A stretch of 64,000 nucleotides of DNA from Enterobacter sp. BIGb0383. Lineage in GTDB: Bacteria > Pseudomonadota > Gammaproteobacteria > Enterobacterales > Enterobacteriaceae. The stretch spans positions 1,426,001 through 1,490,000 of the forward strand of contig NZ_RJKQ01000001.1 of the NCBI RefSeq assembly GCF_003751845.1, read 5' to 3'. How positions within the stretch are numbered: position 1 is the stretch's first letter; each line of letters begins with the position of its first letter. A model generated the notes under the pieces. That model saw only the letters and a program-made list of their open reading frames with translations, did not search any database and was not told the origin of the DNA. Below, piece after piece: positions 29,995 to 40,245 of the stretch. A program made the position numbers and the translations under genes.

Positions 29995-31194
29995 TTACTC
30001 CAGCCTCAGCGACTCCACCACGTTAATCCAGCCGTGTTCGCTGACGATATCCCGGCCGTTAAACCAGCGGCGCAGCATATTCAGCGCCATCATGGCGCAG
30101 ACTTCCTGACGAACCGGAAGGCTGTAGCGGGTGGTGTTGAACTTCACCCGCAGCGCCCAGGTGCCTTCCGCTGTTGCCAGGGCAAAGTTCAGATGGTCGT
30201 CGGCGAGTCCGGTAATGGAGAGCGCCAGCCCGGCAAAATGGTTGCTGCGACGGTCCGCGGCCCAGTGGGCAGTTTGCGCCAGAGTTTCGTCCTGAGACGG
30301 CACCACTTCGCTGGCCAGCAGCGGTGCACCGGCGCGGGAGAGCTGCAGAGCCAGCAGTCCTCCGGTGAACTGCTCGCTGAGCGTCAGGCCCAGCTGGCGA
30401 TCCTGGAGCTGCTGCGCAATCTGCGCGGGCAGACCTTCGGTGCCTTCGAAAATCAGGCTTTCGCCCGCGACCTTTTTCACTTCCGGCCACAAAGCTTCCA
30501 TCGCCTGGCGCTGCTCTGCCGGACCGGTGAGTTTCAGCTCAATAATCGGCATTGAAGAGCGGTAGCCGAGGGTTACGCCCGGCGGCATTGGCAGTGAATC
30601 CAGGCTCTGCGCCAGATCGCTTTCCGAACGGCCAAAGGTGGTGAGGCGCAGACAGAGCGGCGGCGAAGGCAGATCGAAACGCTGCTGCAGACGCGGCAGG
30701 ATCTCTTTTTCCACCATCACCTTAAATTCTGACGGCACGCCAGGGGTAAAGAACATCAGGCAGCGGTTAAGCCGGACGGCAAAGCCACAGGCGGTGCCGA
30801 CCGGGTTATCGACCAGCTCGGCGCTGGCGGGAATTTCCGCCTGCTTGCGGTTGCTCGGCGCCATCACGCGGCCGCGCTCGCTAAAGAACTGCTCCATCTG
30901 CGCAAGCCAGGCTTCATGCAGTACCAGGCCTTCGCCTTTGGCCGTTGCCGCCGCCAGCGCGCTGAGATCGTCGCTGGTCGGCCCGAGGCCGCCGTTCACG
31001 ATCAGCACATCGGCATGCAGGCTTCGTTCGCGCAAAATGGCGACCAGATCGTCGAGCTTATCGCCTACGGTGTTTCGACGCGCCAGCGGCAGTCCCTGAT
31101 TAAAAAAGTAATCGGCCAGCCAGGCGGCATTGGTATCGGTTATTTGTCCATGTAAAACTTCGTCGCCGGTGGACAGCATCTCCACTGTTATCAT
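29995..31194 (-). CDS. yfaY: CinA-like protein YfaY
   Basis: 399 aa after choosing ATG at 31194 (MITVEMLSTGDEV), which has GGAG at a proper distance and lines up with E. coli YfaY; in-frame ATGs at 31197 and 31209 are also possible. The N-terminal MoCF-biosynthesis/CinA domain carries STGDEVLHGQITDTNAAW and VLIVNGGLGPTSDDLSALA. The C-terminal CinA-type NMN deamidase-related domain contains TLSEQFTGGLLALQLSRAGA. The exact reaction is not established for YfaY. Confidence 0.92.
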   Translation of the reverse strand: MITVEMLSTGDEVLHGQITDTNAAWLADYFFNQGLPLARRNTVGDKLDDLVAILRERSLHADVLIVNGGLGPTSDDLSALAAATAKGEGLVLHEAWLAQMEQFFSERGRVMAPSNRKQAEIPASAELVDNPVGTACGFAVRLNRCLMFFTPGVPSEFKVMVEKEILPRLQQRFDLPSPPLCLRLTTFGRSESDLAQSLDSLPMPPGVTLGYRSSMPIIELKLTGPAEQRQAMEALWPEVKKVAGESLIFEGTEGLPAQIAQQLQDRQLGLTLSEQFTGGLLALQLSRAGAPLLASEVVPSQDETLAQTAHWAADRRSNHFAGLALSITGLADDHLNFALATAEGTWALRVKFNTTRYSLPVRQEVCAMMALNMLRRWFNGRDIVSEHGWINVVESLRLE

Positions 31195-31255
31195 CATTTT
31201 CTCCAGCATAAAGAAGACGACTTACTATAGCGTATGGGGGGACGTTCGCGGAGGG

Positions 31256-31285
31256 AAAAAACGGGCGCGGCAGCGTGCCACGCCC
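31256..31285 (-). terminator. yfaZ terminator
   Basis: A GGGCGCGGCA arm (31263 on) pairs with TGCCACGCCC (ending 31285) with one mismatch. On the minus strand a six-T run follows (31261-31256). Confidence 0.8.
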
Positions 31286-31291
31286 GATAAA

Positions 31292-31834
31292 TCAGAAGCT
31301 AGCGCTGACGCCCACGTACGGACCGTCGGCAACCTTGTTATCGCGTTTGCCTTCTTTACCGCTCAGGTTGATATAGCGGTAACCTGCTTCAATGCTCAGC
31401 GGACGCATAATGGTGTAGCGCGCACCGGCATTGGCTTCGGTGTAGTCTTTCACGCCGCTGGAGAGGGAATCCGGGGAGTAGTAGTACTCGCCGAACAGGC
31501 GCAGGCTGTCCATCATCTGCCACTGTAAGCCACCGCCGACCGCTGCCGCGTAGCCTTCACTGCCCACGTCCGGGTTCAGGTAAACACCTTTACCGCCTAC
31601 GGTAGCCATCATCGGACCCAGCGGAATATTGAAGCCCAGACCCAGACCCACGATGTCGCCATCGTCATCGTTATGCGCCCAGTTACCGCTCAGCGCCAGA
31701 CCGGAGCTCTCGGTACCCGCGCCAAAGCCAAAGTTGGTGTAGTCTTTGCCCACCTGACCATTGAAACTGACCGCGTTAGCGGCGCCGGATACCAGCAGCA
31801 GGCCAGTCAGTCCTGCAACAACAGCTTTTTTCAT
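31292..31834 (-). CDS. yfaZ: Putative outer-membrane beta-barrel protein YfaZ
   Basis: 180 aa, the E. coli YfaZ length. Signal peptide MKKAVVAGLTGLLLVSGAANA is followed by alternating polar/hydrophobic strands and a terminal aromatic residue (PYVGVSASF), the usual signal for outer-membrane insertion. Substrate and role are unknown in the family. It lies between yfaY and divergent nudI, with its own terminator. Confidence 0.92.
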   Translation of the reverse strand: MKKAVVAGLTGLLLVSGAANAVSFNGQVGKDYTNFGFGAGTESSGLALSGNWAHNDDDGDIVGLGLGFNIPLGPMMATVGGKGVYLNPDVGSEGYAAAVGGGLQWQMMDSLRLFGEYYYSPDSLSSGVKDYTEANAGARYTIMRPLSIEAGYRYINLSGKEGKRDNKVADGPYVGVSASF

Positions 31835-31983
31835 TTTTACTCATCCGCGCAAGAAAAAAGGGGCAATGCCCCGAACGGGGTGGATTGTACCCTTGAAAGT
31901 AAATTATTCAATCGGTTAAAAGGCCTGCTTTTCTCTTTATTTCTGCTACTCTAAAACCCCTTCACTTCACAAGGATTAACCCC

Positions 31984-32409
31984 ATGCGTCAAAGGACTAT
32001 TGTGTGCCCGCTTATCCAGAACGACGGTCATTATCTGCTGTGCAAAATGGCCGACGATCGCGGCGTGTTTCCCGGACAGTGGGCGCTGTCAGGCGGCGGC
32101 GTGGAGCCGGGGGAGCGAATTGAAGAGGCCCTGCGCCGGGAGGTCCGCGAAGAGCTGGGTGAGAAACTGCGCTTTGCCAGCATCACCCCCTGGACCTTCA
32201 GGGATGACATCAGAATCAAAACCTATGCCGACGGCAGTAAAGAAGAGATCGCCATGATCTACCTGATCTTTGACTGCGTCAGCGAAAATCGGGACGTTGA
32301 AATTAACGACGAGTTTCAGGACTTCGCCTGGGTTAGCCCGCAGGACCTGCCGCAGTATGACCTTAACGTCGCCACCCGCGAGACCCTCAGCTTAAAAGGG
32401 CTGCTTTGA
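31984..32409 (+). CDS. nudI: Nucleoside triphosphatase NudI
   Basis: 141-aa Nudix hydrolase. The Nudix box runs from [18 protein letters not shown] to REELGE with the catalytic REVREELGE core. E. coli NudI hydrolyses (d)NTPs with a preference for pyrimidines such as dUTP, dTTP and dCTP. Its stop codon lies only 4 bp from the end of the convergent menE, where E. coli instead has the ais-arn-pmrD block. Confidence 0.95.
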   Translation: MRQRTIVCPLIQNDGHYLLCKMADDRGVFPGQWALSGGGVEPGERIEEALRREVREELGEKLRFASITPWTFRDDIRIKTYADGSKEEIAMIYLIFDCVSENRDVEINDEFQDFAWVSPQDLPQYDLNVATRETLSLKGLL

Positions 32410-32413
32410 GCCA

Positions 32414-33781
32414 TCAGGCGACGGAAACGCTGTGAACCCACTGCTGTAGCGCCCGGCGAGAAACTTTAATACCGCCGTTTGTTAGCGCCTCCGGCAGTGG
32501 CAGCCAGTGGATCGGCAGTTGAAAACGCGCCAGCCGCTCACTTGCCCATGCGGCCAGCTCGCTGAGATCCAGCTCAGGCTCGGCGTCCAGTACCGCCACC
32601 GGGCGCTGGCCGAATTCCGCATCGTCAATCGGCACAATAAACAGCTGGCGGACCAGAGGATGCGTGGCTATCACTCGCTCAACCTCCTCCGGCTGGATCC
32701 CTTCCCCACCGCTGAAGAACAGGTTATCCATCCGACCAATAATCGTTAGCCTGCCGTTGCGAATTTCGCCGCGATCGCGGGTCGCAAACCAGCCCTGCTC
32801 GTTAACCAGGGGCACCAGCCCACCGTCACGCCAGTAGCCCGCCGCCAGGCTTTGCGCCCGCAGCCAGACTTCACCCTCGACGATACGCAGCTCCCGACCC
32901 GGCAGCACCGCGCCGACATCGGCTTCACCGTCCGCCTCTTTGGCACAGACCGTCGAGGCAAACTCGGTCAGACCGTAGCCACAAAAACTGCGAATGCCTC
33001 TGGCCTGCGCCTCGTTTGTCAATTCCACCGGGATCGCCGCGCCGCCCAGCAGGACGGCCTTCAGGGAGATGCGGGCCGGGTCATTCAGCAGGCGCCAGAG
33101 CTGAGTCGGCACCAGCGATGCGTGAGTACAACCGGCAAGAGCCTGCGCCAGCGGCTGCCTGTCACGCACGGTTAAGCGCGCACCGGCCTGTAGCCAGCGC
33201 CAGAGGATGCCCTGGCCCGACACGTGAAACAGGGGCAGCGACAGCAGCCAGTCATCATCCCCGGCGTAGGGGATCAGCGCCAGCACGCCTTCGGCGCTGG
33301 ACAGATGAGCACGACCGCTGTGCACCGCCGCCTTAGGCAGCCCCGTCGAACCGGAGGTCAGGGTCATTGAAGCCAGGCGATCCGGCTGCCAGTCAACGGC
33401 GTAGGCCGTCGTCAGCGGCTGTAAAATAAGGGGATGTAAATCCGGGCACGGCGTGTCATCTTCCAGCGTCAGGGCATGACGCAGGCTAAGCGACGGCAGC
33501 AGCGTCGCCAGCAAACTCTCCGGCAGCTGCGGATTCACCGGCAGAACCCGCGCTCCGCACTGCAATAATGCCAGCCAGGCGAGCAGCGTCTGCGGTCCGT
33601 TCGCGGCCCGCAGCATCACGCCGTCACCGTCACGCACGCCCTGGGCGTAAAAACCCGCCGCCAGGCCGTCAAGCTGCTGGCACAGGGCGCGCCAGCTTAG
33701 GGTGATCTCATTCAGACGCAGGGCCGTTCTGTCCGCACCACGCTGTCTCCATTCGCGCCATGGCCAGTCACTGAACGTCAT
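32414..33781 (-). CDS. menE: o-Succinylbenzoate-CoA ligase
   Basis: 455-aa acyl-activating enzyme of menaquinone synthesis, ligating CoA to o-succinylbenzoate using ATP. AMP-binding signature [18 protein letters not shown]; hinge and adenylation motifs [14 protein letters not shown] and [21 protein letters not shown]-terminal Lys in [14 protein letters not shown] at 33781 (MTFSDWPW) overlaps the menC stop by 4 bp; the open frame beyond it is discarded. Last gene of the men operon. Confidence 0.96.
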   Translation of the reverse strand: MTFSDWPWREWRQRGADRTALRLNEITLSWRALCQQLDGLAAGFYAQGVRDGDGVMLRAANGPQTLLAWLALLQCGARVLPVNPQLPESLLATLLPSLSLRHALTLEDDTPCPDLHPLILQPLTTAYAVDWQPDRLASMTLTSGSTGLPKAAVHSGRAHLSSAEGVLALIPYAGDDDWLLSLPLFHVSGQGILWRWLQAGARLTVRDRQPLAQALAGCTHASLVPTQLWRLLNDPARISLKAVLLGGAAIPVELTNEAQARGIRSFCGYGLTEFASTVCAKEADGEADVGAVLPGRELRIVEGEVWLRAQSLAAGYWRDGGLVPLVNEQGWFATRDRGEIRNGRLTIIGRMDNLFFSGGEGIQPEEVERVIATHPLVRQLFIVPIDDAEFGQRPVAVLDAEPELDLSELAAWASERLARFQLPIHWLPLPEALTNGGIKVSRRALQQWVHSVSVA

Positions 33782-34743
33782 CGCAGCCGCTCCAGAGAGG
33801 TTAATTCCGCGCACGGCAGCGGGCTGTCAGGCCAGCGCCGCACCAGCTGGGTCTGCATCAGATTCAGCGTATCCAGCCCTGGAATGGTCTGCGGCGTCAG
33901 CCAGGCCGCGATGCGCGCCAGCTGCGTCAGGCCAAGGCTGGATTCGATCGACGAGCTAATCACCGCCGTCAGACCCAGCGCATGCGCCGCCGTCACCTGC
34001 TCGCGTACCCGCTCCAGGCAGCCGGTCAGCGTCGGCTTAATCACCACCGCGCTCAGGCCCGGTTCGGCGGCAAAGCGGAAATCCGCCTCGCGCAGACTTT
34101 CGTCCCAGGCGATAGCGATCCCGGTCTCCTGCGCAAAGGCGCGGGAGTCGTCCCGGGTCCGGCACGGCTCTTCGATAAAGGCAATGCGCGAGCGATAGTC
34201 CGGATTAACATACTTCGCAAACTGCTGCGCCTTTAGCGGCGTCCAGGCGCGGTTTGCATCGAGACGCAGACGCAGATCGGGGATCGCCTCCAGGAGCAGG
34301 TTGACCACCATCCCGTCGCGCACGGCTTCGTACAGGCCGACTTTGACCTTCGCCACCTTCTCGCCAGGCATAGCGGCAAGCGCGGCAAACAGCTCGTCCG
34401 GGTCACCGGTACACAGGGGGGCAGCACGATAGTCCGCCGCCTGGGGCAGCGTCTCCTGCAACTCCGCCAGCGCACAGCTCAGGCCAAAAGCGGCGGAGGG
34501 CTCGGACGGCCAGTCGCCCTCCTGCCCTGCCAGCCACGCATCGACCCAGGCCAGCACCGCACCCTGGGCGTCCTGCAGCGTCTCCTGGCTAAAACCGGGA
34601 AGCGGGGCCACTTCGCCCCAGCCTTCCCTGCCATTTTCGCTCAGGTGAACAAAGAGTCCGTCGCGGGTTTTCAGGCGCCGCTCGCGCAGCACCACGCCCG
34701 CATCCATCGGGATTTGCCAGCGGTAAACCTGCGCCCGACGCAT
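33778..34743 (-). CDS. menC: o-Succinylbenzoate synthase
   Basis: 321-aa enolase-superfamily enzyme dehydrating SHCHC to o-succinylbenzoate. Catalytic and metal residues are in KVKVGLYEA (Lys), LRLDANRAW (Asp), AFIEEPCRT (Glu), IAWDESLRE (Asp) and [10 protein letters not shown] (Lys). It starts 1 bp after the menB stop and overlaps menE, so the operon is tightly coupled. Confidence 0.97.
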   Translation of the reverse strand: MRRAQVYRWQIPMDAGVVLRERRLKTRDGLFVHLSENGREGWGEVAPLPGFSQETLQDAQGAVLAWVDAWLAGQEGDWPSEPSAAFGLSCALAELQETLPQAADYRAAPLCTGDPDELFAALAAMPGEKVAKVKVGLYEAVRDGMVVNLLLEAIPDLRLRLDANRAWTPLKAQQFAKYVNPDYRSRIAFIEEPCRTRDDSRAFAQETGIAIAWDESLREADFRFAAEPGLSAVVIKPTLTGCLERVREQVTAAHALGLTAVISSSIESSLGLTQLARIAAWLTPQTIPGLDTLNLMQTQLVRRWPDSPLPCAELTSLERLR

Positions 34744-34744
34744 C

Positions 34745-35602
34745 TTACGGATTCCGTTTAAATTTGCTGAAGTCCGGCTGACGCTTCTGGTTGAAGGCGT
34801 TGCGCCCTTCCTGACCCTCTTCGGTCATATAGAACAGCATGGTGGCGTTACCCGCCAGCTCCTGCAGACCGGCCTGGCCGTCGCAGTCGGCGTTAAGGGC
34901 TGCTTTCAGGCAGCGCAGCGCCATCGGGCTGTTCTGCAGCATTTCACGGCACCAGCGTACGGTCTCTTTTTCCAGATCCGCCAGCGGAACAACCGTGTTG
35001 ACCAGGCCCATATCCAGCGCCTGTTTTGCATCGTACTGACGGCAGAGGAACCAGATCTCACGCGCTTTTTTCTGTCCAACGATACGCGCCATATAGGACG
35101 CGCCCCAGCCGCCGTCGAAGGAGCCGACTTTCGGGCCGGTCTGGCCGAAAATCGCGTTCTCAGCCGCAATGGTCAGATCGCACATCATATGCAGCACGTG
35201 ACCGCCGCCGATGGAGTAACCCGCGACCATCGCCACAACCGGCTTCGGAAGCGTGCGGATCTGACGCTGGAAGTCGAGCACGTTGAGGTGATGGACGCCG
35301 GAGTCATCCTGATAGCCGCCGTAGTCGCCGCGCACCTTCTGATCGCCGCCGGCACAGAAGGCCTGATCGCCTTCGCCGGTCAGCACGATAACCCCGATAT
35401 TGTCATCGTAGCGGGCATCGTTCATGGCATCGATCATCTCTTTAACCGTCAGCGGGCGGAATGCGTTACGCACCTGCGGGCGGTTGATGGTGATTTTGGC
35501 GATACCGTCGGTGGATTTCTGGTAGCGGATATCGCTGTAGCCTTCGGAACAGTCGAGCCACTCAACGGGTGCATACAGCATGGATTCATCAGGATAGAGC
35601 AT
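34745..35602 (-). CDS. menB: 1,4-Dihydroxy-2-naphthoyl-CoA synthase
   Basis: 285-aa crotonase-fold enzyme that cyclises o-succinylbenzoyl-CoA to DHNA-CoA. Oxyanion-hole and bicarbonate-site region [20 protein letters not shown]; catalytic segment [16 protein letters not shown]-terminal [13 protein letters not shown]. Length and motifs equal E. coli MenB. Confidence 0.98.
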   Translation of the reverse strand: MLYPDESMLYAPVEWLDCSEGYSDIRYQKSTDGIAKITINRPQVRNAFRPLTVKEMIDAMNDARYDDNIGVIVLTGEGDQAFCAGGDQKVRGDYGGYQDDSGVHHLNVLDFQRQIRTLPKPVVAMVAGYSIGGGHVLHMMCDLTIAAENAIFGQTGPKVGSFDGGWGASYMARIVGQKKAREIWFLCRQYDAKQALDMGLVNTVVPLADLEKETVRWCREMLQNSPMALRCLKAALNADCDGQAGLQELAGNATMLFYMTEEGQEGRNAFNQKRQPDFSKFKRNP

Positions 35603-35616
35603 AGTGTGTCCTTTCG

Positions 35617-36378
35617 TCAGAAATGCAGAATGTGGGCCAGACGGTCCGCGACCCGAGCCGGGTTTTCCCGGTGGGCGTTGTGTCCGGCATCATGAATAAG
35701 ATGGTGTGGCGCGGCCAGTTCGTCGGCAATGGTCGCAAACTTAGCGTCGTTCTCGCCGCACAGATAATGAAACGGCACCCCGAGCGTACGCAGCGCCGGG
35801 CGATAGTCAGGCTGGACCGCCAGAGAAGTGGCGAGCAGCATTTTTGCCAGCTGAGGGCCGTTGTTTTCCTGGCGCAGAGACACCAGCGCACGCCGTGCGT
35901 CGGGCATCATGTCGGCAAATATCGGCTGGCGATACCAGGCATCGAACGCCTGCGGCAGCGGCTGCTGACGAAAACACGTCGCCCAGCGGCTATCGCTAAC
36001 CCAGCGCGCCTGGCGTGCAGCCTCATTCGCCAGGCCGGGATTCCCGCCCTCAATGATAATGCCGCACAGACCCGGCTCCGCGTCTTCGCAGGCCCAGCTC
36101 ATCGCAATACGACCGCCCATCGAGTAACCGATCAGCCAGTGCTTGAGTATGTTGTAACTATTCAGGGTAGCGCGCAGCGCCTGACGAACCTGGGCGAAAT
36201 CGCTAACCTCAACGTCGACCGACTGACCGTGTCCGGGCAAATCGATATAGAGCCGGGGATAGTCGGCTAATCGTGCGCCCACCGGCTGCCACTCCCGGGC
36301 ATCGCCGGAAAAACCGTGCAAAAACACCAGCCAGGGTAACCCCGGCTTGCCCGGCTGCGCCACCGCGTGCAGCGTCAC
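35617..36378 (-). CDS. menH: SHCHC synthase MenH
   Basis: 253-aa alpha/beta hydrolase that eliminates pyruvate from SEPHCHC to give SHCHC. Nucleophile elbow [12 protein letters not shown] (Ser), catalytic Asp in LCGENDAKF, His in [10 protein letters not shown]. Its start overlaps the menD stop by 4 bp. Confidence 0.96.
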   Translation of the reverse strand: MTLHAVAQPGKPGLPWLVFLHGFSGDAREWQPVGARLADYPRLYIDLPGHGQSVDVEVSDFAQVRQALRATLNSYNILKHWLIGYSMGGRIAMSWACEDAEPGLCGIIIEGGNPGLANEAARQARWVSDSRWATCFRQQPLPQAFDAWYRQPIFADMMPDARRALVSLRQENNGPQLAKMLLATSLAVQPDYRPALRTLGVPFHYLCGENDAKFATIADELAAPHHLIHDAGHNAHRENPARVADRLAHILHF

Positions 36379-38045
36379 AGCTGGCTTACCTGCGCCAGCA
36401 GCTGCGAGAGGGTTTGTGCGCCCTCAGTATCGTCCACCACCAGCTCAATCAGCGTGGTGCCTTTGCCATGCCACGCCCCGTTCAGCGCATCATCGAACTG
36501 CTGCCAGTTCTGCGGCCGATGATAGTCCAGACCAAACATGGCCGCGGCGTGATCGAAATGGACGTTCTGCGGCATCGCGTAGAAACGCTCCCGCGCTTCG
36601 GCCGGGGTCGGCAGCATAGAGAAAATTTGGCCGCCGTTATTGTTAACGACGATCAGCACCAGCGGCGCGGAAACGTCACGCAGCAGCGCCAGGGCATTAA
36701 GATCGTAGAGCGCGGAAAGGTCGCCGACAATCGCCAGCGTGGGTCTCTGACCCGCACGATGCACGCCGGCGGCCGTCGAAATCAGGCCGTCGATACCGCT
36801 GGCACCGCGATTACTGTAAACAGGATACCCGGCCGGAAGCTGTGAAAGCGCATCGACAAGACGGACCACCAGGCTGTTGCCGACAAACAGCTGCCCCTGC
36901 TCCGGCAGATACCCCGCCATACGATGAGCCAGTTGCGCTTCGCCAAACGCATCGCGACGCGCTACGGCTAACTGCCAGGCCTGCTGCGCCAGCGCGGGAA
37001 GCGTCACGCACCAGGGCTGCTGTTTTTCCGCCGGATGCTGCGCCAGCCAGTCGCCAACCGGGGCCACCAGCCGACGTCCACGATGGTGGGCCGGATCCAG
37101 ACGGCCCGAGAGGCTGTCCACCACCCAGTATTCTTGCGGTTCGCAGCTGGCCTGCCACTGGAGCACGCGCTTGCCGGTCAGACTACTGCCCAGCTGGATA
37201 ACAATCTGCGCCTGATTCAGCGCGTCGAGCGCACGCGGGTTGCTCAGCCATAAGTCGGCGCAGGGCAAAGGCTGACCGGTTTGCGACAGCACATCGCCAA
37301 TCAGCGGCCAGCCCAGCGTTTGTGCCCAGTCGGCGACCTGACGGCCTTCGTCGGCGCTCATTCGGCCTGCCAGCACCACGCCGCGCTGCTGTCGCCAGAA
37401 GGCCCAGTCCTGCTCAGGCTGACCCGGGGCCGACGACCCGCTGCGCAGCCAGGGCGTATCCTGCTGCCACCAGTCACCGAGCGCCTGTTGCCAGGCTAGC
37501 CCAGTTTCGTCCATATCGCCGTACAGCGGTTCAGCAAACGGACAGTTAATATGAATAGCCCCGCCCCGCAGAGTAGACAAGGCATTATCGACAGTCGATA
37601 CCAGCCAGCGCGCCGGAATGGCTTCCGTCGGACGCGGCAGGGCCAGGCTTTGCGCCGGATGCGAGGCAAACATCCCCGGCTGGCGGATGGCCTGATTGGC
37701 CCCGCAGTCGATCAGTTCAGGCGGGCGGTCGGCCGTCAACAGGATGAGCTTTTCACCGGTCAGACCCGCTTCAATTAACGCCGGGTAGAGGTTCGCGACG
37801 GCCGTACCGGAGGTGACAATCACCGCCACCGGCTGCTGGCTGACTTTCGCCAGCCCCAGCGCCAGATGACCAAGACCGCGCTCGTCAAAATGCGTATGGG
37901 AAGTGAGCGCAGGGTTCTCCGCCGCCGCCAGGGTTAGCGGGGTCGAACGCGAGCCGGGCGCGATACAGACGTGCTGCACGCCGTGGCGGGTGAGAGCTTC
38001 AAGAATGACCGCCGCCCAGCGTCGGTTAAATGCGCTTACTGACAT
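36375..38045 (-). CDS. menD: SEPHCHC synthase MenD
   Basis: 556-aa thiamine-diphosphate enzyme adding 2-oxoglutarate to isochorismate, exactly the E. coli length when started at ATG 38045 ([12 protein letters not shown]); a TTG-started extension is discarded. Substrate motif [19 protein letters not shown]; catalytic Glu region [14 protein letters not shown]; ThDP motif [16 protein letters not shown] to VNNNGG. First visible gene of the men cluster: the isochorismate synthase gene menF, which precedes menD in E. coli, is not here. Confidence 0.97.
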   Translation of the reverse strand: MSVSAFNRRWAAVILEALTRHGVQHVCIAPGSRSTPLTLAAAENPALTSHTHFDERGLGHLALGLAKVSQQPVAVIVTSGTAVANLYPALIEAGLTGEKLILLTADRPPELIDCGANQAIRQPGMFASHPAQSLALPRPTEAIPARWLVSTVDNALSTLRGGAIHINCPFAEPLYGDMDETGLAWQQALGDWWQQDTPWLRSGSSAPGQPEQDWAFWRQQRGVVLAGRMSADEGRQVADWAQTLGWPLIGDVLSQTGQPLPCADLWLSNPRALDALNQAQIVIQLGSSLTGKRVLQWQASCEPQEYWVVDSLSGRLDPAHHRGRRLVAPVGDWLAQHPAEKQQPWCVTLPALAQQAWQLAVARRDAFGEAQLAHRMAGYLPEQGQLFVGNSLVVRLVDALSQLPAGYPVYSNRGASGIDGLISTAAGVHRAGQRPTLAIVGDLSALYDLNALALLRDVSAPLVLIVVNNNGGQIFSMLPTPAEARERFYAMPQNVHFDHAAAMFGLDYHRPQNWQQFDDALNGAWHGKGTTLIELVVDDTEGAQTLSQLLAQVSQL

Positions 38046-38209
38046 GAGTTTGTCCGGTATCAATATTGCGACTCAGTATAATGAATCGCGAATAATAGAT
38101 TTTTGATATGGGTCGTTATTGTGTGAGTCAGTGCGACATGAAAAACAGACGCCTGCGCAAAGGAAAGGCGAAGAAGCACGGCTTTCCTTGCTGAAAGCCG
38201 CATATTATA

Positions 38210-38237
38210 CGGGGGTACCGACTAAATTACAGTACCC
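38210..38237. terminator. Hairpin between menD and elaB
   Basis: GGGGTAC (38211-38217) and GTACCCC (38231-38237) form a hairpin in the 219-bp gap that would hold menF in E. coli. No T-run is seen. A second small CCCCT/AGGGG stem overlaps it near elaB, so this may be the elaB terminator region. Confidence 0.45.
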
Positions 38238-38264
38238 CTGATTAAGGAGGGGTGAGGCGGGAGG

Positions 38265-38567
38265 TTAGCGGCGGAGCAGGAGGCCAAGCACCAGGCCGGC
38301 AGCGGCACCCACGCCGATACCCTGCCAGGGGTTTTGATGCACATAGTCATCGGCGCGATACGCCGCGCGTTTGGCCCGATAGTAATAGGTATCCGAAGCA
38401 TTAGAGACGCGGGATTTGACCTCTTCCAGCGCCAGCTCGGCGCGGGCTTTCAGCTCAAGATACTTTTGATCCGCCGGATCGCCCGAGGCGCGTAACACCT
38501 CTTCAAGCGTTTCGCTCAGCAGGGCCAGATCGTCATCAATACGTGAGTCCCAGGAATGTTGGGTCAT
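38265..38567 (-). CDS. elaB: ElaB/YqjD-family ribosome-associated membrane protein
   Basis: 100 aa. A helical, charged N-terminus (LSETLEEVLRASGDPADQK) is followed by one C-terminal transmembrane tail GIGVGAAAGLVLGLLLRR. It is a tail-anchored inner-membrane protein of the family that binds ribosomes in stationary phase. Next to elaA as in E. coli. Confidence 0.95.
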   Translation of the reverse strand: MTQHSWDSRIDDDLALLSETLEEVLRASGDPADQKYLELKARAELALEEVKSRVSNASDTYYYRAKRAAYRADDYVHQNPWQGIGVGAAAGLVLGLLLRR

Positions 38568-38620
38568 TCTTTTCTCTCCTGTTTACAATCAGTCCGCTAA
38601 CTATAGTCAATGCCGCCCGG

Positions 38621-39082
38621 TTATGCCTGGCCTGCAGCGCATGCCATGCCGATATGCGGGATGCCGTCTTCGAGGTAAGTTTCCCCCACGGGCACAAAAC
38701 CGAAGTGGCCGTAGAAGCCCTGTAAATGCGCCTGCGCGCTCAGGTAGATTTCGCTGTCAGGCCAGTGCTGGCGGCAGCTGGCGACGGTTTTCTCCATCAG
38801 CTTATTGCCCAGTTTTTCACCGCGAGCCGCGTCGCTGACAATCACCCGTCCAATCACCACCGGCTCAAGATCGTCGTCGCTTTTCAGAATCCTCGCATAC
38901 GCGATCAGCTGGTTGTCGCGCCAGGCCAGGATATGGCGGTTATTACCCACCAGATCGTCGCCGTCAACGTCCAGATAGGGGCAATTCTGTTCCACAACAA
39001 AGACTTCGCAGCGCAATTTCAGCAGCGCATAGAGCTGGGGAACGGTTAGCTGGTCGTGATGTAAATCCTGCCAGGCGATCAT
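38621..39082 (-). CDS. elaA: GNAT-family acetyltransferase ElaA
   Basis: 153-aa GCN5-related N-acetyltransferase with motif A segment VIVSDAARGEKLGNKLMEK and motif B QAHLQGFYGHFGFVPVGE. The substrate is not known. Divergent from rbn, followed by elaB. Confidence 0.94.
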   Translation of the reverse strand: MIAWQDLHHDQLTVPQLYALLKLRCEVFVVEQNCPYLDVDGDDLVGNNRHILAWRDNQLIAYARILKSDDDLEPVVIGRVIVSDAARGEKLGNKLMEKTVASCRQHWPDSEIYLSAQAHLQGFYGHFGFVPVGETYLEDGIPHIGMACAAGQA

Positions 39083-39150
39083 GCTTTACTCCTTATTCCT
39101 CCGCGCAGCGTATATGATAAGTCTCTGACACGGTGCCGAAGGTAATGGTT

Positions 39151-40071
39151 ATGGAATTGATTTTTTTGGGAACTTCCGCTGGCGTCCCTACCCGCACGCG
39201 TAATATGACATCCATCGCGCTGAACCTGCAACAGCCGGACCGCGCCGGGATCTGGCTGTTTGACTGCGGCGAAGGCACGCAGCATCAGTTTCTGAAAACG
39301 GCGTTTAATCCGGGCAAGGTCGATAAAATCTTTATCACCCATCTGCACGGGGACCATCTGTTTGGCCTGCCCGGTCTGCTGTGCAGCCGATCCATGCAGG
39401 GCAATTCGAGCCTGCCGCTCACCCTGTACGGCCCGAAGGGGCTGCGTGAGTTTGTCGAGATGGCCCTGCGCCTGAGCGGCTCCTGGACCGACTATCCGAT
39501 GACCATTCATGAAATCACTCCCGGAGAGGTGTTCGATGACGGTCAGTTTAGCGTCACCGCCTGGCCGCTTGACCATCCGGTTGAGTGCTACGGCTATCGC
39601 ATCGTGGAACACGACAAGCCCGGATCGCTGAACGCCGCCGCTCTGCGCGAACAGGGAATTCAGCCCGGCCCGCTGTTTCAGCGCCTGAAACGCGGCGAAA
39701 GCGTTCAGCTTGACGATGGACGCGTGGTTAACGGCAGCGATTTCCTCGGCCCGCCCCAGCGCGGTAAGACGCTGGCCATTTTCGGCGATACCGCTCCCTG
39801 CCCGGCCGCGCTGGAGCTGGCTCGCGACGCGGATGTGATGGTCCATGAAACCACCCTGGAAGATGCGATGGCGGAAAAAGCCAACGCCCGGGGCCACTCC
39901 ACCTCCCGCCAGGCGGCAAGGCTGGCAAAGGAGGCCGGTGTCGGACGACTGATTGTCACCCACGTCAGTTCGCGCTATGACGCAGAAGGCTGCCAGCAAC
40001 TGCTGAACGAGTCCCGGGAGGTGTTCCCGAATACCGACATGGCGGAAGATTTCAGCATTATTTCACTTTAG
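39151..40071 (+). CDS. rbn: Ribonuclease BN / RNase Z (ElaC)
   Basis: 306-aa metallo-beta-lactamase-fold RNase. Zinc motif [14 protein letters not shown]; further ligands in FGDTAPC and [13 protein letters not shown]-like HETTLEDAM. It acts in tRNA 3' processing. I chose ATG at 39151 ([11 protein letters not shown]), preceded by GAAGG at about 8 bp; ATGs a few codons upstream are less well placed. Confidence 0.95.
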   Translation: MELIFLGTSAGVPTRTRNMTSIALNLQQPDRAGIWLFDCGEGTQHQFLKTAFNPGKVDKIFITHLHGDHLFGLPGLLCSRSMQGNSSLPLTLYGPKGLREFVEMALRLSGSWTDYPMTIHEITPGEVFDDGQFSVTAWPLDHPVECYGYRIVEHDKPGSLNAAALREQGIQPGPLFQRLKRGESVQLDDGRVVNGSDFLGPPQRGKTLAIFGDTAPCPAALELARDADVMVHETTLEDAMAEKANARGHSTSRQAARLAKEAGVGRLIVTHVSSRYDAEGCQQLLNESREVFPNTDMAEDFSIISL

Positions 40072-40174
40072 TTTTTGCTGCGCGAACGGTCTGCAAGCCT
40101 TGCCGTTCGCGCCCTTCCCCTTTATCTCTGCGCACTGAAGCCCCTCAGACCGGGGCTGGCCTGCGTAAACCCCC

Positions 40175-40201
40175 TGTATTTTTTCTTTGCTGTGCCGATA
40201 A
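40175..40201 (+). promoter_or_regulatory. Candidate sigma-28 (FliA) promoter for cheV
   Basis: A perfect sigma-28 -10 element GCCGATAA lies at 40194-40201, 44 bp before the cheV start. The expected -35 position (40175-40182, TGTATTTT) matches TAAAGTTT at only five of eight bases, so the call rests mainly on the -10. Confidence 0.5.
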
Positions 40202-40245
40202 CCGAAATACACAGCTCGACTCCCGTATTAATGCTTGAGGGTTTT

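Noticed and set aside
38046-38264. menF pseudogene remnant
   Set aside because: The gap is too short and no frame resembles chorismate-utilising enzymes.
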